64,000 bases of DNA from Bacteroidota bacterium. GTDB lineage: Bacteria > Bacteroidota > Bacteroidia > Bacteroidales > FEN-979. Made by a program: the position numbers and the translations under genes. Of this stretch, positions 1 through 8,633 are shown one piece after another (within the stretch, counting starts at the first letter, position 1; each line of letters starts with the position of its first letter). The notes beneath the pieces are model-generated. The model searched no databases, was not told the origin of the DNA, and saw nothing but the letters and a program-made list of their open reading frames with translations. The DNA is taken from the NCBI GenBank assembly GCA_026391805.1, contig JAPLDJ010000010.1:186001-250000 (forward strand). Direction: 5' to 3'.

Positions 1-953
1 CGCGAACAGTATTCATGATATTTTTTACTCCGGCTTCCGACACAGTGGATGATCGCAATGTTCCGCGGTTCTTTCCCATAGCGGGTCATTACTTTTCCTG
101 CAGAAAGCATCTCCTCGAATTCCATAGAAGTTACCACATCCGGGAATTTCCCGTAGCCGTATTCCTCGATCTTTGACGGATCAAAGGGTTTCAGACCTGT
201 AGCCGCGATGATGTTGCCGAAGGTCAGCTCAAGCGGATCAGGAACCCCGTTTTCAACAACTGCTTTAAAATTCCCGATATAACCGGTTACATTTTTGATC
301 ACTGATTTTTTGAATACATCGATGTTTGGATGATTTTCAACCCGTTGCAGGATGGGACGGATCATCTGTTTGGCGCTTGAAAGGTGCGGGAAGGTCAGGT
401 CGAAACGGGCGACATGTCCACCAAGATGATCGCTTTTTTCAATCAGGTAAACCTTTTTGCCGGCATTGGCGATTTCCAGCGCTGCCACCATCCCGGAAAT
501 ACCTCCGCCGATGATCAGCGTGGCAGGGTCTACATTAACGGAACGTTTGGCCAGGGGCTCATGATACCGCACACGGTGAATGGCGGCAATCACAAGATCG
601 ATGGCCTTCGCGGTAGCTTCCACCCGGTCGGTGTGGACCCATGAATCCTGTTCACGGATGTTGGCCATCTCAAAGAGGTAGGGATTGATCCCTGCTTTTT
701 CAACCGCAGTCCGGAAAGTCAGCTCGTGGATCCTCGGCGAGCAGGCCGCCACGATGACCCTGTTCAGCCGGTGGCCGCGGATGTCTTTGATGATCAGTTC
801 CTGCCCGGGATCGGAACACATGTACTTGTAGGTTTTGGCGAGGACGACGTTGGGCAGTTTCCCGACTTCCGCCGCAACCGCTTCAACATCCACCATTTTA
901 GCGATGTTCGTACCGCAGTGGCAAATATAAACGCCTATTCTTGGTTCTTCCAT
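1..953 (-). CDS. HdrA-like flavoprotein, partial (C-terminus beyond left edge)
   Basis: Reverse-strand reading from the ATG at 951-953 gives an open frame to position 1 of about 317 residues, so only the N-terminal part is present. It begins MEEPRIGVYICHCGTNIAKM, the HdrA/QmoB-type N-terminus with a CxCG motif. It continues with CSPRIHELTF near residue 90 and an FAD-binding Rossmann motif, LIIGGGISGMVAALEIA, near residue 165. At the left edge it reaches the conserved HCVGSR and YCSR stretches. The family is heterodisulfide reductase subunit A / QmoB, FAD and Fe-S proteins that move electrons between ferredoxin, thiol/disulfide or quinone partners. The gene starts 28 bp after the HdrC-E fusion stop, so it is the third gene of one operon. 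Whether it ends in an MvhD-like domain, as QmoB does, cannot be seen. Confidence 0.85.
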   Translation of the reverse strand, partial: MEEPRIGVYICHCGTNIAKMVDVEAVAAEVGKLPNVVLAKTYKYMCSDPGQELIIKDIRGHRLNRVIVAACSPRIHELTFRTAVEKAGINPYLFEMANIREQDSWVHTDRVEATAKAIDLVIAAIHRVRYHEPLAKRSVNVDPATLIIGGGISGMVAALEIANAGKKVYLIEKSDHLGGHVARFDLTFPHLSSAKQMIRPILQRVENHPNIDVFKKSVIKNVTGYIGNFKAVVENGVPDPLELTFGNIIAATGLKPFDPSKIEEYGYGKFPDVVTSMEFEEMLSAGKVMTRYGKEPRNIAIIHCVGSRSKKYHEYCS

Positions 954-981
954 AAGAACGATTTTTCAAAAGATATTTACT

Positions 982-2112
982 TTATTTGGGAACCGCATAT
1001 TTTTTCAGTTGTGTGAAGTAGACCGCAAAGGGACGGTAGGCGAGGTGTGACCATTTTGAGAAGGGAACCTCGATCAGGATCATCGGAACCAGTACTGACA
1101 TGTGGGCAATGTAGCTGATGTAAGTGGCCATGGGCATTCCGGTAATCCTGAAAATATGGACCAGGATGCCGGTGGTTGCGGTCAGTGTCAGCATCATGAT
1201 GAAAAGCCAGTCGCTGACGTGCGAGAATTGGAATTTTATATCCTTCCGTTGGATACGCCCGACAATGGCCACTCCCAATCCGAAAAGCAATCCTATGGTT
1301 GCATAATACCCGAGGATTCGCTGGGGGTGCCAGATGGGATGGATCTTCTCGGTCTGGAACCAGGGAAGGAAAACCATAATAAGGATGAACATGATGGTAT
1401 AACCCGACATCAGCAGCCAGTGGGAAAGCCAGTAACGCTTGTCATCGCATTTTGAAAATTTGGGCTGAACGGCGAAGTGAAAGATCAGGTTCCAGAATTC
1501 ACGGACGTGAACCCATAGCGAAACTTTTGTCTTACTGTTCTTCCATATGATCTTGTAATACATCCTCAGGATGTTCGAGATCAGCAGGGAGGCTACCACG
1601 AAGGCCATCATCAGGTCGAAGGGCTCAACGATTTTGATCGGGGCAAATGCATTCACCTGAACCCCGCCTTCTGCCGTAAGTTCCCTTGTAAAATGATATC
1701 CCATGGAGGGCAGGATAACCAGGAATGAAATGACGACAAGTGCTGCGAAGACAAGGATGAATCCCAGCTCCCACAATTCGGAGGTGTAAAACTTCTTTGA
1801 AAGGCCCGTCCAGTCATATTTTGACGTCAGGTACCTCCGCAGCGACATCATCAGCTCCCCGGGGTTGGCATCCCGCGGGCAGGTCTTGCTGCAGTCTCCG
1901 CAATAGTAGCACAACCAGGGTTCCACACTGGACTCAAGCTGGTCCTTGAGTCCCATCTGCATCAGGCGGATCTTTTTCCGCGGAAAAAGGAAGCCCTCTT
2001 CCGAAAGGGGACAGATCGAGGTACAGGTGCCGCAGTGATAGCAGGCGTTCCAGTCGCCGATGCCGAATTGGATCAATTCATTTCTTACTTCAGGATGAAG
2101 ACGGACGCTCAT
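982..2112 (-). CDS. QmoC-like HdrC-HdrE fusion, membrane Fe-S/cytochrome b-type subunit
   Basis: 376 residues. The N-terminal HdrC-like part carries two 4Fe-4S motifs: C24, C27, C30, C34 (CYHCGTCTSICPL) and C68, C71, C74, C78 (CYYCGDCSKTCPR). From about residue 115 the protein has roughly six hydrophobic helices, with histidines in several of them (LSHWLLMSGY, VHIFRITG, IAHMSVL) that could ligate heme. This HdrC+HdrE fusion is the architecture of QmoC, the membrane subunit of the quinone-interacting oxidoreductase of sulfate reducers. The likely role is passing electrons between the soluble HdrA-like flavoproteins and menaquinone. It starts 12 bp after the upstream HdrA-like gene and precedes a second HdrA. 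No HdrB-type CCG domain is visible. The direction of electron flow and the soluble partner are unknown. Confidence 0.8.
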   Translation of the reverse strand: MSVRLHPEVRNELIQFGIGDWNACYHCGTCTSICPLSEEGFLFPRKKIRLMQMGLKDQLESSVEPWLCYYCGDCSKTCPRDANPGELMMSLRRYLTSKYDWTGLSKKFYTSELWELGFILVFAALVVISFLVILPSMGYHFTRELTAEGGVQVNAFAPIKIVEPFDLMMAFVVASLLISNILRMYYKIIWKNSKTKVSLWVHVREFWNLIFHFAVQPKFSKCDDKRYWLSHWLLMSGYTIMFILIMVFLPWFQTEKIHPIWHPQRILGYYATIGLLFGLGVAIVGRIQRKDIKFQFSHVSDWLFIMMLTLTATTGILVHIFRITGMPMATYISYIAHMSVLVPMILIEVPFSKWSHLAYRPFAVYFTQLKKYAVPK

Positions 2113-2124
2113 AAATAAACCTCC

Positions 2125-3930
2125 TTATGATTGAATGGGTGTAAGCTCATTGATGCGATGCTCGATGTTTTCCAGCGGGAGGGTGTCGATGTCACCGCCC
2201 ACCTTGCCTTTCAGGATGCTCTGGATCACCCGTGCCGCGGCAGCCGAGCCCTGGGCGACGGTATCCGGGATGTCTTTCGGCCCCTGGCAGGTTCCGGCGA
2301 TCAGGACTCCTCCCTTGATGGTGCCGGTGGGATTCGTATTGTAATTGGACTCTTCCATCCATCCACCCTCGCTCTGCGGAATCCCCAGTATGTTGCAAAG
2401 CTTTTCAGTGTCTTCCGAAGGTTCCAGTCCGACAGATAAAATGACCATATCCACCTGGTTTTCGATGATCGTGGAAAGGAGGATATCTTCGCCCCGGACC
2501 TGGAGTTTCCCGTTCTTCTCTTCAACTTTCGCTGATTTGCCGCGGATGATCGAAACTCCTTCTTCTTTTATCCGTTCATAGAATTCCTCATATCCCTTTC
2601 CGAAAGATCGCATGTCGATAAAATATTCGAAAACCTGCGCATCCGGTAATTTATCCAGGATCAGGTGGGCGAATTTCAGGGAGTACATGCAGCAGACGCG
2701 CGAGCAGTATTTGTTGTAGTTCTTGTCCCGGCTTCCGATGCAATGAATGATGGCGAGGCTTTCCGGCCGTTCGGAGTCGGGACCGAAGATCCAGTTTCCC
2801 TTTTTATCCTGTGTGCGCACGGTGATGTTTCCTCCCGTCGGACCTGATGCATTCAGGAGCCGTTCAAACTCGAGCGATGTAAGCACATTCGGGAATACCC
2901 CGTAACCGAACTGGGGCATTCGTTTGGCGTCAAATACCTTGTATCCCGTGGCAACGATGATATTACCGACCTGGAGCGTGACCTCCTGGTCCTGTTCGTC
3001 GAGGTTGATGCAGTCGGGAACAGGGCAGGCCTTCACGCATGCCTTGCATTTCCCGTTCTTTATGTAGATGCACGATTCGGCATCGATCAGGTATTTATTC
3101 GGCACTGCCTGCGGGAAGGGGATGTAGATAGCTTTCCGCATGGCTGTTCCGGCGTCAAATTCACTGGGCGCCTGTGCAGGGCATTTTTCGGCGCAGGTTC
3201 CGCAGCCGATGCAGGTCGAAACATTGACCTTCCTTGCCTTCTTAAGGACCTTAACGGAAAAGTTTCCCGGTGTGCCGGTAACGTCCAGCACTTCGCAATA
3301 CGACATCAGCTTGATGTTCGGGTTCTGGTTAACTTCGACCATCTTTGGCGTCAGGATGCAGGCGGCGCAGTCGAGGGTGGGGAAGGTCTTGTCGAAGGTG
3401 GCCATTTTCCCGCCGATCGTTCCGCTTTTTTCGACGAGGTAAACAAGGTTGTTGCTGTTCGCAATTTCAAGCGATGCCTGGATGCCGGCAATTCCTCCGC
3501 CGATCACGAGCGTTGCAGGTGATGAAGGGAATTCATCCGGCAGCGCTGCAATCTCATACGGAATATCGCAGATCGCGCAGGCCAGTACTGCCTTTGCCCG
3601 CGGAAGATCGCTGCTTTTGCGGATGCCATGCTCGTTGAAGCTTGCCAGGATCACCTTGTCGGGATCCTTGCCGGCGAGGGAAAGGATCTTCGAAAAGAGG
3701 GTCTTGACAATTCCGGGCACAGCCCCGGCCAGAACCACCCGCTCAATCTGATTCGATTCAATAATGGTACTCAGGCTTCCTTCATTCCATACGAAGTCAT
3801 TGTACTGCCAGACCTGTTTTACAGCAGTGTATTTGAGCGCATAGGCTTCAAGCTCGCTGTAATCGATGGGATCGGGAATGGTATCCTTCGGGTTATAGAA
3901 AAATACACCGGTCGGTTCCTGTTTTTCCAT
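2125..3930 (-). CDS. HdrA/QmoA-like FAD and Fe-S oxidoreductase
   Basis: 601 residues. An unusual N-terminal segment of about 135 residues, retaining an HdrA-like LACAICDIPYE, precedes the FAD-binding motif LVIGGGIAGIQASLEIA (141-157). The HdrA hallmark DCAACILTPKM (187-197) follows. Two ferredoxin-like clusters come next: CIGCGTCAEKCP (240-251) and CKACVKACPVPDC (295-307). The rest is the nucleotide-binding half with HCIGSR and YCSRVCC. The protein is longer than QmoA (about 410 residues) and shorter than QmoB. It is the first gene of the Hdr/Qmo-like operon (then 982-2112 and 1-953), so the order resembles qmoA-qmoC-qmoB. A possible Crp/Fnr operator lies 53-66 bp upstream of the ATG. Substrate is not predictable from sequence. 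Confidence 0.8.
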   Translation of the reverse strand: MEKQEPTGVFFYNPKDTIPDPIDYSELEAYALKYTAVKQVWQYNDFVWNEGSLSTIIESNQIERVVLAGAVPGIVKTLFSKILSLAGKDPDKVILASFNEHGIRKSSDLPRAKAVLACAICDIPYEIAALPDEFPSSPATLVIGGGIAGIQASLEIANSNNLVYLVEKSGTIGGKMATFDKTFPTLDCAACILTPKMVEVNQNPNIKLMSYCEVLDVTGTPGNFSVKVLKKARKVNVSTCIGCGTCAEKCPAQAPSEFDAGTAMRKAIYIPFPQAVPNKYLIDAESCIYIKNGKCKACVKACPVPDCINLDEQDQEVTLQVGNIIVATGYKVFDAKRMPQFGYGVFPNVLTSLEFERLLNASGPTGGNITVRTQDKKGNWIFGPDSERPESLAIIHCIGSRDKNYNKYCSRVCCMYSLKFAHLILDKLPDAQVFEYFIDMRSFGKGYEEFYERIKEEGVSIIRGKSAKVEEKNGKLQVRGEDILLSTIIENQVDMVILSVGLEPSEDTEKLCNILGIPQSEGGWMEESNYNTNPTGTIKGGVLIAGTCQGPKDIPDTVAQGSAAAARVIQSILKGKVGGDIDTLPLENIEHRINELTPIQS

Positions 3931-3982
3931 AGCATTGTTAATTAATTAACAGCTAAAGTAACAAGAACGATCTGCTCAAAAA

Positions 3983-3996
3983 ATGACATTCGTCAT
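3983..3996. promoter_or_regulatory. Candidate Crp/Fnr-family operator
   Basis: ATGACATTCGTCAT is a perfect 5-bp inverted repeat (ATGAC-N4-GTCAT). It has the size and spacing of FNR/HcpR-type sites (TTGAT/TTGAC-N4-mirror). It sits 53-66 bp upstream of the first gene of the Hdr/Qmo-like operon and between that operon and a Crp/Fnr regulator gene. A 16-bp direct repeat, TCATGATTTGAAAAAA, occurs at 3993-4008 (overlapping the operator) and again at 4022-4037. Binding is inferred. Confidence 0.4.
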
Positions 3997-4070
3997 GATT
4001 TGAAAAAAAAGGATAATTTTTTCATGATTTGAAAAAACTCACCAGTTCGAAAAATTGGAAGTTCTTTTTA

Positions 4071-4160
4071 TTACACGAAGAACCACGAAGCCTGTCGGCA
4101 GGCAGGAAGACACGAAGGACCACGAAGAAAAGTTCACCAGTTCACCCGTTCACCAGTTAA
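4071..4160. repeat. Intergenic composite repeat: CACGAAG module, palindrome fragment, octamer array
   Basis: From left to right: CACGAAG-type units (4073-4130) split by CCTGTCGGCAGGCAGG at 4091-4106, a shortened copy of the palindrome seen elsewhere in the window. Then an octamer array follows: AGTTCACC, AGTTCACC, CGTTCACC, AGTTAA (4131-4160). The array ends one base from the stop codon of the Crp/Fnr gene. No coding potential is supported. Confidence 0.75.
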
Positions 4161-4161
4161 T

Positions 4162-4872
4162 TTACCCTGACTGTGTCGCAATTGACTTTAATCCATCCGG
4201 ATTAAGGAGAAAGATCTTCCGGCCCTTTATGGCAATGAGTTCTTCATCCTTAAACTCGGAGAGCAGACGAATGACGGTCTCGGATGCTGTACCGATGATG
4301 TTGGCCAGGTCGAGGCGCGTCAGGTTCAGGTAATCTTTGACATTCTTCTCAGGATGCGGGTAGAAGGAATTAAAAAGGAAAAGAAGCGTTTCGGCCAGTC
4401 GCTCCCTCACCGGCTTGTAGGCCAGCGAGATCATCCTCATTTCGGCCTCTTCCAGCAGTTTGCTGAGGGTCAGGATCAGGGAACGGGTGAATTCCGGGTA
4501 CTTTACCATCAACTGGAAGAAATCCGTTTTGGAGATGAAGCAGATGACTGAATCTTCCAGTGCAGAGGCGGAAACGGAATGATCATTCCCGCTGAGGAGG
4601 GCTTTCAGTCCGAGGAACTCTCCCGGAAGAACGACTCTTGTAATATGCTCTTTCCCTTCCTGGGTGTTTTTGAAAACCTTGATCTTCCCTTCGCGGATGC
4701 AGAAAACCCCGAGCGACTTATGACCTTCTTCATAAATAAGCTGCCCCTTTTTGAAGATCAGCGTATTTTTCTGTTCGTTCAGATACTGGAGGTCGGCATT
4801 GTCAAGCGAATGAAAAAATTTGAGGAATCCTGACTGGCATTCTTCACACAGGATGTCTCTTGCTTTTTTCAT
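4162..4872 (-). CDS. Crp/Fnr-family transcriptional regulator
   Basis: 236 residues. It has a cyclic-nucleotide-binding-like beta-roll (about 25-140; GQLIYEEGHKSLGVFCIREG, LPGEFLGLKALLSG), a dimerisation helix, and a C-terminal winged helix (LTRLDLANIIGTASETVIRLLSEF, about 182-206). C9 and C12 near the N-terminus (CEECQ) are the only clustered cysteines; a four-cysteine FNR cluster is not visible, so Fe-S sensing is uncertain. The gene lies upstream of, and in the same direction as, the Hdr/Qmo-like operon, from which it is separated by a repeat block and a palindromic operator candidate. Redox control of that operon is a reasonable inference. An adenylate cyclase gene is also in the window (57640-59484), but a link is speculative. 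Confidence 0.85.
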   Translation of the reverse strand: MKKARDILCEECQSGFLKFFHSLDNADLQYLNEQKNTLIFKKGQLIYEEGHKSLGVFCIREGKIKVFKNTQEGKEHITRVVLPGEFLGLKALLSGNDHSVSASALEDSVICFISKTDFFQLMVKYPEFTRSLILTLSKLLEEAEMRMISLAYKPVRERLAETLLFLFNSFYPHPEKNVKDYLNLTRLDLANIIGTASETVIRLLSEFKDEELIAIKGRKIFLLNPDGLKSIATQSG

Positions 4873-4974
4873 CTTCCCCTGAATTTTGATTTTCTTTGAA
4901 GGTTAAATTTACAACTATTCTGAAATGAAAATTAAAATAGCGTACTTTTATTCATTGTATTTATTTAACCCTAT

Positions 4975-4995
4975 CCACCATCCAGCATCCAGCAT
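4975..4995. repeat. Heptamer micro-tandem array (CCAGCAT)
   Basis: Three contiguous 7-bp units: CCACCAT, CCAGCAT, CCAGCAT. It lies in the intergenic region between the divergent crp/fnr-like gene and hypF, 40 bp before the hypF ATG. Confidence 0.7.
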
Positions 4996-5035
4996 CTATG
5001 TGTTTCTTGGTAAATAGTAAACAATCTTGTTGCTA

Positions 5036-7312
5036 ATGATCCCGAAGCAAAAAGCCTTCTTCCTCCGCGTCACCGGCCTCGTGCAGGGCGTCGGCTTCCG
5101 GCCGTTCGTCTATCGGATTTCGCAGCAGCACGGGTTATCGGGCTGGGTCAGGAACACCAATGAATGCGTGGAGATCTTCGTGCAGGGAGCTGAGCAATCG
5201 CTTGAGCGATTCTTTCATGATTTGGAATCTCATCCTCCTCCTGCTGCCCGTGTCCGCGATATATTACGGTTTCCGGAAGCTTTGAAGAATGAAACAGGGT
5301 TTATAATCACCCGCAGCGAAAATCAGTCCGACCGGATCACGGAGATCAGTCCCGACATTGCAGTTTGTGAAGAATGTTTGCAAGACATGCAGCATCAGAC
5401 AAATCGGGTGCATTATCCCTTCATCAACTGCACCCATTGCGGACCGCGGTTCACCATCATCAATGATCTTCCGTACGACCGGAAAAACACCAGCATGAAG
5501 CCCTTCCCGATGTGCGATTCCTGCAGGAAGGAATATGAGAATGTGAATGACCGGAGGTTTCATGCACAACCCGTTGCCTGTTCAGTCTGCGGACCACACT
5601 ATTCATTTATCACGAAAAATGACCGCATTGAAAGTGTTGATGCGATCATGGATCGCCTTGCCGGATTGCTTCTGAACGGTGGAATCGTCGCCATCAAGGG
5701 GCTTGGAGGATACCACCTGGCCTGTGATGCCACGAACGAAGCGGCAGTCGGAAATCTGAGGCTGCTGAAGAACCGCGAAGGAAAGCCGCTTGCGGTCATG
5801 TTCCCCGATCCTGCAACGATCCGGAAATATGCTGAAATAAGCGAAGCAGAAGAGAAAAGCCTTTTATCCTGGAAACGCCCGATCGTATTATTAGAATCAA
5901 ACAATAAAAATCATCTTGCATCGGGAGTTAATGTTGGTTTGAACCTGACGGGAGCGATGCTGCCTTATCTTCCGTTCCATTACCTGCTTTTCGACAAGCT
6001 GAAAATTCCTGCCATTGTTCTTACAAGCGGAAATATTTCCGATGAACCGATCCTGATCGATGATGCTGAGGCCATCCGGACCTTTCTTGATACAACCGAT
6101 GGCTTGCTGGTCTATAACCGGAAGATCGAAAACCGTACGGATGATTCCGTGGTCCGCATCATGAGCGATGCTGAAAGGGTTTTCAGGAGGTCGCGGGGGA
6201 TGACGCCTTCTCCGGTGACGCTGCCGTTCAGCACGGAGGGAATTCTTGCAACCGGCGCAGAACTGGTAAATACGTTCTGCATCGGCAAAGGATCCCAGGC
6301 GATCCTGAGCCAGCATATCGGGGATCTTCAGAATACCGAAACAACATCATATTATGAAGAGACCCTGGGGAAATTTCAGCGGTTGTTCAGGATGAAACCG
6401 GAACGGGTTGTTTCGGACCTCCATCCCGATTATTTCACCAGCAGGTTTGCTGCACGGCAGGAGGGATTGGAACATTTTAAGGTCCAGCATCATCATGCGC
6501 ACATTGCATCCTGCATGGCCGAGCACGGACTGGATGAGCATGTCATCGGCGTGGCCATGGACGGGACCGGATACGGAACCGACGGGAACATCTGGGGGGC
6601 AGAATTCCTTTACTGTGATCTTGCGGACTTTGAACGGTTTTCACATTTTGAATACATGCCGCTGCCTGGCGGTGACAGAGGTATTGAAGAACCCTGGCGG
6701 ATGGCCGTTTCATATCTTTTCAGTGTTTATGGTGATGAGATGAAGGATCTCGACCTGCCGTTCGTTAAAGGACTGGATAAGGACAAGCTCAGTTTTATTC
6801 TGAACATGATCAGCAGTGGGACCAATTCTCCGCTGGTTTCCAGCGCCGGAAGGCTGTTTGATGCGGTTGCGGCTCTCCTTGGCCTCTGCGGCGTCGCCAC
6901 CTTCCCGGCAGAAGCGCCGATGCGGCTTGAATCCATAGTTATGGAAAAAGTCACGGAGCAATATCCGTTCATTCTTCAGGATGATATCAGCTTTGAGCCG
7001 ATGATCCGCGCGATCGTGGAAGATTTGGCATCGGAGATTGATCCCGGCATTATTGCTGCGAAATTCCATAATTCGGTTATTTCGGTTATTTTTGAGGTTG
7101 TCAAGAAGATGAAGGTTCAGTATCATTGCAACAAGGTTGTCCTGTCCGGGGGAACCTTTCAGAATAAATACCTCCTGGAAGGCGTGGAAAGGTTGCTTGA
7201 AAGAACAGGATTTGAAGTTTCTTCACACCGGATCATCCCGGCGAATGACGGGGGAATTGCATTGGGACAAATTGCAATAGCAGCAAAAAGAAAGGCTTTA
7301 TCATGTGTTTAG
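5036..7312 (+). CDS. hypF: Carbamoyltransferase HypF (NiFe hydrogenase maturation)
   Basis: 758 residues from the ATG at 5036; a TTG three codons upstream is also in frame but ATG gives the usual HypF N-terminus. Domains in order: acylphosphatase (7-95, VQGVGFRPFVYR), zinc fingers (starting CEEC at 111-114, then CTHCGPRF, CDSC, CSVCGPH), YrdC-like domain (about 200-390, KGLGGYHLACDA), and the Kae1-like carbamoyltransferase domain with HHHAHIASCMAEH and DGTGYGTDGNIWGAEF. HypF uses carbamoyl phosphate and ATP to load the C-terminal cysteine of HypE, the source of the cyanide ligands of the NiFe site. It is the first gene of hypFCDEA and overlaps hypC by 10 bp. The length is normal. Confidence 0.97.
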   Translation: MIPKQKAFFLRVTGLVQGVGFRPFVYRISQQHGLSGWVRNTNECVEIFVQGAEQSLERFFHDLESHPPPAARVRDILRFPEALKNETGFIITRSENQSDRITEISPDIAVCEECLQDMQHQTNRVHYPFINCTHCGPRFTIINDLPYDRKNTSMKPFPMCDSCRKEYENVNDRRFHAQPVACSVCGPHYSFITKNDRIESVDAIMDRLAGLLLNGGIVAIKGLGGYHLACDATNEAAVGNLRLLKNREGKPLAVMFPDPATIRKYAEISEAEEKSLLSWKRPIVLLESNNKNHLASGVNVGLNLTGAMLPYLPFHYLLFDKLKIPAIVLTSGNISDEPILIDDAEAIRTFLDTTDGLLVYNRKIENRTDDSVVRIMSDAERVFRRSRGMTPSPVTLPFSTEGILATGAELVNTFCIGKGSQAILSQHIGDLQNTETTSYYEETLGKFQRLFRMKPERVVSDLHPDYFTSRFAARQEGLEHFKVQHHHAHIASCMAEHGLDEHVIGVAMDGTGYGTDGNIWGAEFLYCDLADFERFSHFEYMPLPGGDRGIEEPWRMAVSYLFSVYGDEMKDLDLPFVKGLDKDKLSFILNMISSGTNSPLVSSAGRLFDAVAALLGLCGVATFPAEAPMRLESIVMEKVTEQYPFILQDDISFEPMIRAIVEDLASEIDPGIIAAKFHNSVISVIFEVVKKMKVQYHCNKVVLSGGTFQNKYLLEGVERLLERTGFEVSSHRIIPANDGGIALGQIAIAAKRKALSCV

Positions 7313-7536
7313 GAGTTCCTGCAAGAATAATTTCTGTTGAAGGAGAAATGGCGACAGTTTCGGTCGGCGGAGTGGAATATTCAGCCAGCCTCCGGCTGTT
7401 GCCGGATGCAGCAGTGAATGATTTTGTGATCATCCACGCAGGATTCGCCATTGAGAAGGTGGATCCGGAAGAGGCGCTTGAAACCATCCGGCTGATCCAT
7501 GAAATTGAAAACGGATCATCTGAAAATAAAGGCTGA
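7303..7536 (+). CDS. hypC: Hydrogenase assembly chaperone HypC
   Basis: 77 residues starting MCLGVPARI. C2 is the essential residue that binds the iron during assembly of the Fe(CN)2CO group. An OB-fold-like GGVEYSASLRLLPDAAVNDFVIIHAGFAIEKVDPEEA segment is typical (short HypC/HupF). It overlaps the hypF end and is 2 bp from hypD, so translation is probably coupled. HypC forms the complex with HypD on which the cofactor is built. Confidence 0.96.
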   Translation: MCLGVPARIISVEGEMATVSVGGVEYSASLRLLPDAAVNDFVIIHAGFAIEKVDPEEALETIRLIHEIENGSSENKG

Positions 7537-7538
7537 GC

Positions 7539-8633
7539 ATGCGGTTCATCGATGAATTCAGGGACAGCGATCTGGTGCTCAACATTGCAGAGGGCATACG
7601 GAAGCGGTCGGCGCGCAACATCGTCCTGATGGAGGTCTGCGGCGGCCATACCATGGCAGTGCATAAGTTTGGCCTGCATGATTTTCTTCCTGAAACTGTC
7701 CGGCTGATCTCAGGCCCGGGATGTCCTGTATGTGTTTCCGGGACAGGATTCATCGATCAGGCTGTCAGACTTGCAGGCATTCCCGGCACTGTTATCACCA
7801 CCTACGGCGACCTGATCCGCGTTCCCGGTTCTGACTCATCGCTCGAACAGGAATCGGCAAAGGGCGCAGATGTCCGGATTGTTTACTCTGTAATGGATGC
7901 GCTGGAAATTGCCCGTCAGAATCCCGATAACATGATTGTTTTCCTGGGAATAGGTTTCGAGACCACCGCCCCGGCAACGGCAGCAGGGATTCTAAAAGCA
8001 AAGGAAGAAGGGATATCAAATTTCAAGGTGCTCTGTTCGCACAAGCTGATGCCGCCCGTGATGACGGCGCTGATCGATGACGGCGTGAAGATCGACGGCT
8101 ACATTGCCCCCGGTCATGTAAGCGCCATCACCGGATCGGAAATGTACCGTCCGATCGTGGAAAAGTACAGGCTTGGCGTGGTGATCTCCGGTTTCGAACC
8201 GGTGGATATCCTGCAGTCGGTTTACATGCTTGTTTCAGCTTTTGAGGATTATGAACCAAAGCTGCAGATCCAGTACACACGGGTGGTCAAGCCGGAAGGA
8301 AACAAGGTTGCACAGGAACTGATGCATGCTGTTTTTGAACCCGGCGATGACTGGTGGCGCGGACTGGGGATGATTCCTGCAAGCGGGATGAAGATCCGCC
8401 CTGAATTCGCAGCATTTGATGCAGAAAAGTATTTTCATCTTGGAGTACCGGAAAACCATGAACCTGCAGGCTGTATCTGCGGGGAAATTTTAAAAGGACT
8501 GAAAATTCCAAAGGATTGCCCGCTGTTCGCAACAGCCTGTACACCGGCGAAACCTATTGGCGCCTGCATGGTCTCTGCCGAAGGGAGCTGTGCCGCATTT
8601 TATAAATACCGTAAAACGGAGAATGATGGCTAA
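7539..8633 (+). CDS. hypD: Hydrogenase formation protein HypD
   Basis: 364 residues, full length. Conserved motifs include CGGHTMAVHKFG (C34), GPGCPVCVSGTGFID (C62, C65), GFETTAPATA, and the C-terminal cysteine-rich part holding the 4Fe-4S cluster (PAGCICGEILKG, CPLFATACTP). HypD is the Fe-S scaffold and redox protein on which the Fe(CN)2CO unit is assembled with HypC. It is the third gene in the operon and overlaps the start of hypE by about 10 bp. Confidence 0.97.
   Translation: MRFIDEFRDSDLVLNIAEGIRKRSARNIVLMEVCGGHTMAVHKFGLHDFLPETVRLISGPGCPVCVSGTGFIDQAVRLAGIPGTVITTYGDLIRVPGSDSSLEQESAKGADVRIVYSVMDALEIARQNPDNMIVFLGIGFETTAPATAAGILKAKEEGISNFKVLCSHKLMPPVMTALIDDGVKIDGYIAPGHVSAITGSEMYRPIVEKYRLGVVISGFEPVDILQSVYMLVSAFEDYEPKLQIQYTRVVKPEGNKVAQELMHAVFEPGDDWWRGLGMIPASGMKIRPEFAAFDAEKYFHLGVPENHEPAGCICGEILKGLKIPKDCPLFATACTPAKPIGACMVSAEGSCAAFYKYRKTENDG

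Noticed and set aside
1-3930. Methanogen or archaeal origin suggested by Hdr genes and ComA
   Set aside because: Promoters, RpoD, T9SS proteins and ribosomal gene order are Bacteroidetes; Hdr-like proteins occur in many bacteria.
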